NCBI GenBank assembly: GCA_021401465.1
Contig: JADDMT010000307.1
Coordinates: 1 to 13,617 of the forward strand
Direction of reading: 5' to 3'
Origin: Teratosphaeria epicoccoides
Lineage: Eukaryota; Ascomycota; Dothideomycetes; Mycosphaerellales; Teratosphaeriaceae
DNA: 13,617 nt
Part shown: positions 1 through 7,562 of the stretch, one piece after another
How the letters are laid out: every line of letters starts with the position of its first letter
Position numbering within the stretch: the first letter of the stretch is position 1
The notes under the pieces: model-generated
Seen by the model: the letters and a program-made list of their open reading frames with translations, nothing else
Told to the model about the DNA's origin: nothing
Database searches by the model: none
Made by a program: the position numbers and the translations under genes

Positions 1-373
1 GCGTGAAATCTTACTAGATTTCTTCGTCTGCTAGTTTATTAGTACTACTTATAGCGACGTCTTCGTTGTCCTTGCTGTTGTCGCTACTAGAAGGGGTGTA
101 GCTCTAGCTCTAGTTTATAAGGCAGTTTGTAACCTAATCGACAATCATGGCTATAAGGGCTAGGTTAATAGTCAGGGTTAGCTATAGTCCCTATATAGGG
201 AGTCTATTACCTTGTCTGCTACGTAATTAGCCTCTAGTAGAACTGTTGCTTAATGTAGTGTTACTTATAAGGGGTACTTCTACAGGCTAGTTACTTGGCC
301 TAGCTTCGCTATTACAGGCGCTTAGGATAGCGCTCGCTACGTATTAGTTATAAGTTCGTAGTACTCTAGACAT
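1..373 (-). pseudogene. Decayed minus-strand reading frame next to LTR copy A, possible gag start of an element continuing off the left edge
   Basis: A single frame runs from an ATG at 373-371 to the window edge, about 124 codons, with roughly ten in-frame TAG/TAA codons and no TGA. The peptide between stops is polar and Ser/Asn/Asp-rich near the left edge (for example SSSDNSKDNEDVAISS), unlike random AT-rich translation. The ATG lies about 50 bases inside the end of LTR copy A, where the first gene of a minus-strand LTR element would begin. The stops fit Gln/Trp codons lost by C-to-T or G-to-A change. I see no diagnostic domain and no clear TGG-type primer-binding site at the LTR edge. The gag assignment is inference from position only; it could also be an unrelated decayed gene. 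Confidence 0.35.
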
Positions 374-422
374 ATTGTAGTATTCTCTGTTAGACTACAA
401 AGCAGGGGGGAGAAAGCAGAAG

Positions 423-782
423 TAATATAGATATATATGCTATATGATATAGAAATATCTCGTAGTATGACAGAGTAATCCGACCTTTTAGTAGGTACAA
501 GATAGCGCTTCTTTCTGCTTATTACAGAGGTAGCGCTAAGGGTACTTATAACCCCTGACGCCCCTTAATTAGGGAAAGCATGTCTGAGCCTAACCCTGTA
601 GGGGTACTATAGGGTTAGCAACATAGAGGCATCCTACGTTAACTATTAATCCCTCTTAGACAACATACAAGCTAACGTATATACGAAGGACCCCCTTGCT
701 ATATATAGTAGGGTTATAGCATACTAAGGGCAGACATTAGAACCTATGCGGCTCTAATAGCCCCCTAGTATTAACTGTATCA
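423..782 (-). repeat. 360-bp LTR, copy A, heavily mutated
   Basis: This segment aligns without gaps over exactly 360 bp to 10245-10604 (copy B). By hand count there are about 54 differences: about 48 are transitions, and about 42 of all differences are C-to-T or G-to-A going from B to A. The ends are TAATATAG (TGATATAG in B) and TGTATCA (CGTATCA in B), so the original LTR began TGATA and ended TATCA. A central TTATAA could be the LTR TATA box. Orientation is taken from copy B, where the element body is on the minus strand. Copy A is then probably the 5' LTR of another minus-strand element whose body lies to the left. The flanking 5-mers (agaag and ttctc) do not match, so a simple solo LTR is not supported. 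Confidence 0.82.
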
Positions 783-1750
783 TTCTCTTACTCTCTATTA
801 CCCTCTAGTAGTATAAGCTCTATTAAAAATTTTGCTTTTAAAATAGTACCTTGCTAATAGATATACCTGTCCTAGTATAAAACTACATAAATCTAGTTAT
901 GCCTAGCTAATACATAGCATCTTTTTTAACTATATGTATTAAACTTATCTTATAATAGGAAATGTATACCTTAGATAGATACTTACTTAGCTTTAAGCAA
1001 GCTCTCTGAATTTAGGCTTTTTCTAGTCTACCCTTAATTAAGATTCACTTTAATTATACTTACTATAACTAGAGACTAAGTTTAATCTCTAAGTAAAGGC
1101 TTATACTAATTACATTAGTAGACACCTATGTAATATAATAACATATAAGTAAGCTAGTATTAGTAAGTACTATAGCTCTATATATTAGTAGCTTACTACT
1201 ATATTAGAACCTTTAACTTTTCCTATATATAAACCTAAACTTTCTCTTATATATAGTCTCTCTAGTAAGTACATATTATAATTCTACCTATATATGTCTT
1301 CTATAGGATAGAACCTAGGCTATTAAGTAAACATTCTACTTTTTTAAAGCTTATAAAACTAGAGCTAGTTTGAATCCTATCCTAAGATTATTAGACATAA
1401 CAGAGAGATTCTAGAGAGGTAGGGTATATGCTAAAATATATTTAATGTCTAGTCTAGCATAGCTAATTAACTAGTAGAATTACAAGTGTTTAAGTAATTA
1501 AGATAGTTAAAGTTACTTAGATATTAGAGTTATGTAGGTAGTAAGAGGAGACCTACTAATAGTATAGAGATAAAGAGATTTAAGTAACAGTAAATTAATC
1601 TGCAGGCTACTACTAATGACAAGACTAGTGCCTAAGAGTATATAGCTAACAAGAATAATAGTAACTACGGCATTAGTTCTACTTCTATTAGTAGTGCATC
1701 ATAGTTGTCACTTAACGCTAGCCTGTAAGCCTGCTTGAAGACAGACCCGC
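783..1750. other. AT-rich RIP-type decayed DNA, no readable gene
   Basis: Nearly a kilobase is dominated by TA, CTAG, TTAG and ATAT words, with stops in all six frames and no open frame beyond a few tens of codons. I could not recognise a protein domain on either strand, nor clear terminal repeats. It is the most strongly decayed DNA in the window and so plausibly the oldest repeat. The transition to normal-composition DNA is abrupt at about 1740-1750, only a few bases from the stop codon of the kinase gene. Confidence 0.6.
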
Positions 1751-1754
1751 AAGG

Positions 1755-3456
1755 CTAATACCCTTCCTTAGGCGACCGCGCAAAGATTTGTTTCAATCGT
1801 ATTTCATACTCCTCTTTGTCAGCAAGCTTTGCTTTTACAACCTCCTGAATACTGTGACGCCAGAATGGTGCGATACATCGCCCAATGTCTTCTAATTCGA
1901 TATTAGGAGCGAAAATAGGCTTGATGTTTCGTCTGAATAGATTATAGCAGCCCGTAGTACTCAAAAGTGCGTGAACATACCAAAACCTGCCACATTGCCA
2001 TCCCTTCTCCATTAGCTCGGTTCTGAACCTCGACTGACCATAGACGGGCGCTCCTTGTTCCTCTTCGTCCTGATAAAATTTCATGAATTCTCGTCGGAGC
2101 TCATCAAATCTCTCTAGGTCATCCGCGTTATGGAGTTGGTCAACGCCGCGATCAGTAAGCCAGTAGGGCGGAGTGTGCATCTCGAGAGGCAAAGAGCAGG
2201 CCCATTCCAAATCGATGAGGTACTTGATATTCCACCCTTCGTCCACGAAAATATTCGAAGCATGGAGGTCGGTAAGTGTAAAAGCAAAAGGACCATATTT
2301 GAGACCAGGATCGGTAAAATTCTGAGCAAGTCCTCTCATCGCAAATAAACAGGCCATTTGGAGTCGCCCATCGTCTTCATCCAGAATCGAGTTCGGCTGG
2401 TGCAGGATTCGTCGGTCGTGGCACGAGAGGAGATCGGAATAGAAGGCGTCGGTGACATCGTATGTCCTCGTGCGTGGCATACCGGAAGGTATGCCTTCAT
2501 TCTCAAGACCATGAAGATGATGCAGAAGTGGTCTGTTGGTGAGGGACAAGTGGCCCCGGTCATCAATGGTCCATGATCCGATCCGAGACAAAGGAATTCG
2601 GCTCAAAGACAGCATAATGCGAGCCAGGCTGCGATACAGATTTTGACGACGGTCGGGGTCGTCGCGGCCTTCGGTCCACGATCTTGAGAGCATCTTCCCA
2701 TCTTTGTCTTCAAGGTAATCCATGAGTAGGTATCCATGTTCTGCTGCTATTTTTCGTTTCGCAGGAATATACTGATGCTGCACAGTGGAGCCGCTTAAAG
2801 GGTGTAGCATACGATAGAAATACCACCACAGTCGAGTAAGAAGTGGAGCATTTTCGACACGGAGGAACTGTTTGGGCTGGAAGTTAGTACACAGAGGACG
2901 TATGCCGTTGCAGGTCACTTACGCTTTGTCCGCCAGGAAACCCAAACGACCACAAAAATGGTATAGGCACAGTGGGACTATTGTGCTGCATCCAGATATA
3001 AGTTGCGGCTTCCGTGCGCAGCTTCTCAGCAGTATTGCCAGGATAGCGAAGTTCTCCAGTCTTGTAGGACAGCGGCAAACGGAGCAAGACACGTTTGCTT
3101 GAGTTCATGCTCCGCCTGTAAACGTGAACTGGAATGCAGACATTAAAGCTGCCATGAATCCATTCTCTAGGTTCGGAGAGCTCGCATGACTCACTGGGGC
3201 CGAGACCCAAGTCATGACAGACCAAGGCAGCAAGCTCGTCACGATGTAAATGGGCCCAAACGAAAAACTCGAAGCGCTGTTTTGGGTACGCCAAGCGAAC
3301 GATCATGTCGTCCTCCTCCTCGAGCGCGTCTGCCAAAGTTGTCCCAGTTCGCCCAATCAATGGTAAACAGCATACATCTGCCCCATCGCCAATGCCTTTG
3401 TTGTCAATGCTATCTCCTTGACGACTTTCTCTATCATGCTGCTCGCTCTTGTCCAT
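1755..3456 (-). CDS. Aminoglycoside-phosphotransferase-like (APH family) kinase domain protein, two exons
   Basis: Exon 1 (3456-2923, 178 codons) and exon 2 (2876-1755) join in phase 0 across a 46-nt intron, giving about 551 residues. The product resembles the large family of fungal phosphotransferase-family (APH/choline-kinase fold) proteins of about 500-600 residues. Seen: an N-terminal GSFNVCIPV and LLRLPLSY stretch (nucleotide-binding lobe), NAPLLTRLWW soon after the splice junction, and DGKMLSRSW. LTDLHASNIFVD is the catalytic-loop equivalent of HxDxxxxN, with Asp at about 381 and Asn at about 386. It is followed by the metal-binding IDLEWACSLP, Asp at about 400. No stops or frameshifts interrupt it, and its composition is balanced, unlike the decayed repeats on both sides. 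The ATG at 3456 is the first in frame after an upstream in-frame TGA at 3477-3475. The real substrate is unknown; family members are rarely characterised, and antibiotic resistance should not be assumed. It probably acts in the cytosol, as no signal peptide or membrane segment is seen. Confidence 0.88.
2877..2922 (-). other. Spliceosomal intron, 46 nt, phase 0
   Basis: On the minus strand the intron begins GTAAGT and ends CTTCCAG, with a perfect TACTAAC branch-point-like sequence just before the acceptor. Removing it joins the two halves of the kinase without shifting frame: ...GFPGGQS runs into PKQFLRVENAPLL, as in family members. Unspliced, exon 1 would meet a stop at 2886-2884. At 46 nt it is near the short end for filamentous fungi, and the branch-to-acceptor distance is very short. 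Confidence 0.87.
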
Positions 3457-3553
3457 ATCTTCGAGGTCGTATTGTCATCAAGAGCTTCGAGGATAGGTTT
3501 TGAACAGGACGGCCAGGTGTAGTGCTTCGCCTTTTGTCTCGCAAATGAAGATA

Positions 3554-3562
3554 CATATAAAA
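3554..3562 (-). promoter_or_regulatory. Possible TATA element of the kinase gene
   Basis: The minus strand reads TTTTATATG about 98 bp upstream of the kinase ATG, in otherwise balanced-composition DNA. Spacing and sequence suit a TATA-type core promoter. This rests on sequence resemblance alone, and many fungal promoters lack a TATA box. Confidence 0.3.
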
Positions 3563-3644
3563 TTGTGTTATTCTTCATGTGCTCGGGAAGGTTCGCAACA
3601 GCTTGAGCTCTCTATTCTGAGCCGAAGGTCCGCGGATTCCCACA

Positions 3645-3694
3645 TTCGCAATTCGCAGGTTCGCAGGTTCGCAGGTTCGCAGGTTCGCAAGGTT
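3645..3694. repeat. Short tandem repeat of TTCGCAGG
   Basis: Four perfect head-to-tail copies of the 8-mer TTCGCAGG occupy 3652-3683. They are flanked by a partial unit (TTCGCAA, 3645-3651) and a copy with one inserted A (TTCGCAAGG, from 3684). The repeat lies about 200 bp upstream of the kinase start codon and is not decayed by RIP, as expected for an array too short to trigger it. It is probably a hypervariable microsatellite-like array; any regulatory role is unknown. Confidence 0.9.
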
Positions 3695-4079
3695 CAGACT
3701 CGGCAGGTTTCCAAATTCGTTGCTTTGCAGCTTTTGTAGCCACGAAGGGAGAAACGTCTTATCGGGCCAATAAGCAGAGGAGGCCAACTTCCGCTGCGTA
3801 TGGGCACAGCAATGTGCATAAAAGACGCTTCGAGCCTCGCGAAAGGGCAACTGCTAGAAACTCCAACATCTTCAAGTCAAACAAGCCATCACGTCAATCT
3901 GGCCATCCAAATTACCGACGGCACTATCCACCTGGCTTAGTAAGTCGTGTTCATCTGCTCCCACAGTGTTCACGTTGACCCCTCTGCGCAGAATTTGGCC
4001 CCTACGTGGAGGTTCAATTTGGCGCACACGGAACGATGCTCCGTCCATAAAGCCAGGGAAATCTTAGGAAGCAGCCATC
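3695..4079. other. Unique intergenic DNA, no supported gene
   Basis: Balanced-composition DNA without RIP signature. Several overlapping short open frames exist on both strands, but none has a recognisable domain. A GTAAGT at 3940 followed by CAG sites at 3966 and 3991 could mimic a small intron, but I found no exon pair that joins convincingly. It lies between the kinase and the small frame at 4080 and may hold divergent promoters. Confidence 0.5.
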
Positions 4080-4256
4080 ATGCCTCTAAACGACGAGGCA
4101 GAGACAGAACGAATCAAAGCTGCTAAAGCAGCTGTTACTACGGGATTAACAGATCAGGCTACGATGAAGCAGCTCTCTTCTACCGGCCAAGCTGCTAAGG
4201 ATAGGCGCAGAGGAGATAAAGGTATAGAGAGAGAGAAAGATGGCAAACAGAGATAA
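4080..4256 (+). CDS. Small open frame of 58 codons, unknown, possibly the 5' remnant of a broken gene
   Basis: ATG at 4080 in a good context (atcATGCCT) opens 58 codons ending in TAA at 4254. The peptide begins MPLNDEAETERIKAAKAAV, is Ala/Lys/Glu-rich and probably helical, ends strongly basic, and has no recognised domain. It is the last stretch of normal-composition DNA before RIP-type decay begins. The terminating TAA could itself be a mutated CAA, because the frame downstream carries many TAG/TAA codons and no TGA up to the LTR insertion at 4502. It may therefore be the intact start of a longer gene whose remainder was decayed and then disrupted by LTRs. It is equally possible that it is a chance frame. 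Confidence 0.3.
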   Translation: MPLNDEAETERIKAAKAAVTTGLTDQATMKQLSSTGQAAKDRRRGDKGIEREKDGKQR

Positions 4257-4496
4257 GAGAGAGGTATGTTAGGGTTTTAGAATAATGTAGGAGTTATTAT
4301 AAAGCTCTATAAAATTATAGTATAAGCTAGAATCAAAGTTCACTTAGTTAGCTTAAATTACTTCTAACCCTATAAATAGAAGAGAGTTAGGAAAGAGGAA
4401 TAACTAAGACCTAGGAAGGAAGGAGACTCCTTTTAAAAGAGAACATAATTAAGGACTATAATTAATAGCTAGACATGTTTTATTCTCTCTCTAGTA
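4257..4496. other. AT-rich decayed DNA between the small frame and the solo LTR
   Basis: Composition changes sharply to TA- and CTAG-rich DNA. Two of the three plus-strand frames could be read as decayed coding sequence if TAG/TAA are taken as former Gln/Trp, so neither is convincing. This may be single-copy DNA mutated by spread from the adjacent repeat, or an unrecognised older repeat. Confidence 0.45.
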
Positions 4497-4501
4497 GAAA
4501 C

Positions 4502-4920
4502 TGTTATAAGGGTAGGTACTAATAGCAGGAAGGGGATCAGGTATTAGACTCACAGAGTATTAAAGAATATCGACAATAGCAATTAACCTTGTAACTAACT
4601 ATCCCCTAGGGAAAGGGAATTAAATTAAGTATAAAGCTCCTAACTACCTGTCCTAAAGCTATCCCTATATACTAGAGAGATAGGGTAGTTCTGTTAGATC
4701 TGTTAACAGACCTATTAGACCTATGTCTGTAGATCTATAGACTAGCCCTACAGATCTAGGTGTCTATCCTTATATAACAGATCCTTTCTTCTATGTATGC
4801 CTATAGATCTATAGACTAACCCTACAGATCTAGGTATCTATCCTTATGTAACAGATCCTTTCTTCTATACATGTGTTATAACTTAGGTCATAGTACTCGT
4901 GACTTATAATACTTATGACA
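4502..4920 (-). repeat. Solo LTR of the element 1 family, 419 bp, with 5-bp target duplication
   Basis: Starts TGTTATAAG and ends CTTATGACA, near-perfect inverted termini with the TG...CA ends of an LTR. It is flanked on both sides by GAAAC (4497-4501 and 4921-4925), a perfect 5-bp target duplication of the size made by Ty3/gypsy integrases. Its reverse complement matches the 5' LTR of element 1 (5187-5635), so it is inverted relative to that element. No internal region is present, so it is most simply a solo LTR left by LTR-LTR recombination. It carries a 74-bp internal tandem duplication and many C-to-T/G-to-A changes. Confidence 0.87.
4746..4873. repeat. 74-bp tandem duplication inside the solo LTR
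   Basis: A unit beginning CCCTACAGATCTAGG at 4746 recurs at 4820, 74 bp later, and stays nearly identical through ACAGATCCTTTCTTCTAT before diverging near 4873. AGATCT palindromes recur inside and around it. The 5' LTR of element 1 contains diverged copies of the same unit, so the duplication belongs to the LTR family. In the LTR sense it lies in the first half, probably U3, where tandem enhancer-like repeats are common in LTR elements. Confidence 0.75.
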
Positions 4921-4942
4921 GAAACCTTTTTCTAGGCTATTA

Positions 4943-5186
4943 TGTCATAAGGGTAGGTGCTAATAGCAGGAAGGTAACTAGGTATTAGACTCGTAGAGCT
5001 ATGAAGAATATTAATAATAGCAATTATCCTTGTAACTAACTATCCCCTAGGGAAAGGGAATTAAATTAAGCACAAAGCTCCTAACTACCTGTCCTGAAGC
5101 TATCCCTATATACTAGAGAGACAGAGTAGCTCTATTAGATCTGTTAACAGACCTAACAGATCTATGTCTATAGATCTATAGACTAA
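4943..5186 (-). repeat. Truncated LTR of the element 1 family, interrupted by element 1
   Basis: Begins TGTCATAAGGGTAGG and follows the solo LTR at 4502 closely for about 244 bp, through GACTA at 5181-5185. It then stops exactly where the TGTCATAGG start of the element 1 5' LTR begins (5187). In the solo LTR the same point continues into CCCTACAGATCT. The simplest reading is that element 1 inserted here into an older, oppositely oriented LTR of its own family. The remaining half would then lie beyond element 1 outside the window, with ACTAA (5182-5186) as the predicted target duplication. Confidence 0.8.
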
Positions 5187-5635
5187 TGTCATAGGTATTA
5201 GGAGTACTATCTAGAGTACTATAGGATACAGGATTATGAGGGTCCTAAGTGCTATGAGTCATGGTACTATCATAGGAGTACTATAAGTCATAGGCATAGT
5301 CATAGGAGAAAGGATCTGTTATATGAGGACAGATCCCTAGATCTGTAGGGTTAGTCTACAGATCTATAGGCCTATAAGGAAGAAGGGATCTGTTACAGGA
5401 TAACAGACCCTTAGATCTGTTAGGTCTGTTAACAGATCTAACAGAGCTGCTCTGTCTCTCTAGTATATAGGGCTAGCTTTAGGATAGGCAGTTAGGAGCT
5501 TCGTGCTTAATTCTTAATTCCCTTTCCCTAGGGGATAGTTAGTTACAAGGTTAACCGCTATTGTTAATATTCTTCATAGCTCTACGAGTCTAACACCTAG
5601 TTACCTTCCTGCTATTAGCACCTACCCTTATGACA
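5187..5635 (+). repeat. 5' LTR of element 1, 449 bp
   Basis: Starts TGTCATAGG and ends CCTTATGACA. It lies directly before the gag-pol region in the same orientation. Its last ~250 bp are the inverse of 4943-5186 and, with mutations, of the solo LTR at 4502-4920. It is about 30 bp longer than that solo LTR because of extra sequence in its first third. It contains several AGATCT palindromes and repeated GGATCTGTTA/ACAGATC words. Confidence 0.82.
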
Positions 5636-5751
5636 TTTTGAGCACTACTTCTAAGGAAGTATCAGGAGACTTGTCGAGTACTTAACATACGCCTATGTTA
5701 AGTAGTTCTTTAACTGTTAGTTTAAGTTCTAGCGACAGTTAACTGACACCA

Positions 5752-7560
5752 TGAGAACAAGTTGCCGCTATACCTTAAATCACGTAGTAGCTCGAATCCA
5801 TTTACCTTAGCGAGATAGCTCTAGCATCCGTCGCAGGTTCAACTACTAGGAATAGACATAGTAATAATAGCTTCAAGATAGGAAGCCCTACAGAGTTCAT
5901 AGGACAACGATCTTAGGTCGAGATGTTTATCCTATAATGCTAGTTAGCATTTAACATAGATACAGAATAGTTTACGACACATTATAAGCGAATGATGTAC
6001 ATTGTCTCTTACCTGAAGGGACTAGCGTTCGAGTTTATCTAGCCTCATCTAACAGATTATCTAGATCACGTTAGTAGCGCCGAAGCTAGGAAGACGACGA
6101 CTAGGGAGATTCTTAACTTAGACAAGTCTTTGTTTAAGGCATTACGCGAAGCGTTTAGGCTTAGTAATAAGCAACAAGAGGCCGAGAGAGCTCTCCTAGG
6201 AATCTAGCAGAAGGGTTCTGCTACTAAGTACCACGCAGACTTTTAGACCCTCTCTGCTTAAGTTGACTAGAATGATAACGCTTTAGCTGCTTAGTTCTAC
6301 TAGGGACTAAAGGAGACAGTTAAAGACGAAATTGCCTAAGGAGATTAGCTAACGACATTCAAGGAAATGAGCGATCTCGCGATTAGAATCGATAATCGCA
6401 TCTAGGAATAACAGCAAGAACGACAACATAGAAATCGCAAGCTAGCGCAGGCTAACTATAAGGTCTAACGATTAGCACTAAAATAGCGAAGCGATTACTA
6501 TAGTCTCTAACCTATGGAGTTAGATGCGACTAAGGGGCGTCTAAGGAATAGACCCTAAGGAAAGCCGCGGAAGGGCTCTCCTCCCTAGAATAGTCTGAAG
6601 AAGCTATTTGACAAGAGTAATCTCGAGTGCCATAACTGTAGAAAGAAAGGACACTTTGCCCGCGAATGTTTTGCTAAGAAGTAACGACAAGAGCTGCCTA
6701 GGATAGAGCAGGCTCGCGTAATAACGATAGCACCTAAGCAAAAGGCTGCCGCTACTCAAGAACTAGACTATACCGCACTTACTTAGACTACGTGCTATGA
6801 CGACAATTGTCGAATTCACATGAGTAATAAAGATGGTTCTAGATAGTACCCTAACCGAAACAAGGCGCAGTCGATCTATGCGCTAAGGGGTATACCTTCT
6901 AGTACGACAGTCCTAAGGTAACAGGAACTAGAAGAAGAAGAAGAGGGTTTGGACGACAACTACGAGCTTGTCGAAGCCGTCATTCCTGATTCTGAGGAAG
7001 ACGAGAGCATAGAGCGATAGGCTATGCCGCTGCATGACATTAAACTCGACATTATCCGAATCATACAGAACTAATAGGCTTAGGCTTGCCCATAGATTAA
7101 TGGAGTACAACACGTCGACTAGCTTCAGTATGACGAACTAGCCGACTGTATGCGACGACACCTAAGGAGACTACTAGTTGTAGCTTAACCTCACGCGCAT
7201 TAGAAAGTTGTCTAAGAAATTGTACCGTTTAGGGTAGAGTTCATGCCCTGGGGAGGCTACCTAACCTACGAAGGTATTTAGATTCCACGAGCGCTACGAC
7301 TCTAAGTCTATCATTTAAAGATAGAGTACGCAAGGAACGCGTAGGAACAGTAAGGCCAAGAACGAGAACGATCTCTTAGGCCAGAAAACGGTAACGCTTA
7401 GAGAAGAAGCCGAGACCGCATAATCCCTGAACTAGTCCGTAAAGACAGTTATTTAGGAAACGACGAGGTCCGCTGGAATTAGACCTACGGACGGACTAGA
7501 CAGGGCTGTAACGATGTGCCGCGATTAGCGCCAGATACGCGAACAACCTTAGAGTATAGG
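5752..7560 (+). pseudogene. gag: Element 1 gag (capsid/nucleocapsid), decayed
   Basis: One frame reads as Gag from about 5752 past 7500. Capsid-like sequence includes MMYIVSYLKGLAFEFI and EMSDLAIRIDNRI, the latter typical of fungal Ty3/gypsy Gag. A CCHC zinc knuckle at 6628-6669 reads CHNCRKKGHFARECFAKK (C-x2-C-x4-H-x4-C), the RNA-binding nucleocapsid motif. The same frame continues for about 900 nt past the knuckle as an acidic stretch (LEEEEEGLDDNYELVEA) before protease begins in another frame. Many TAG/TAA codons interrupt it. The start codon is unclear: the ATG at 5751 is in a different frame from the rest of Gag. Confidence 0.85.
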
Positions 7561-7562
7561 TA

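Noticed and set aside
400..422. Purine tract before LTR copy A as a polypurine tract of a plus-strand element
   Set aside because: Copies A and B have the same orientation, and B has a purine tract on the minus strand on its other side, with pol on the minus strand. The minus orientation is better supported, although this tract leaves some doubt.
3357..3850. Minus-strand open frames upstream of the kinase start (3357-3578 and 3575-3850)
   Set aside because: They are in other frames, one runs through the TTCGCAGG repeat, and the kinase N-terminus already matches the family at the chosen start. An upstream exon cannot be excluded but is not needed.
4943..5635. Fold-back DNA transposon or MITE with ~250-bp terminal inverted repeats
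   Set aside because: The solo copy at 4502-4920 with its own 5-bp duplication shows that each arm is an LTR, and the right arm leads directly into gag-pol. Two inverted LTRs explain the structure.
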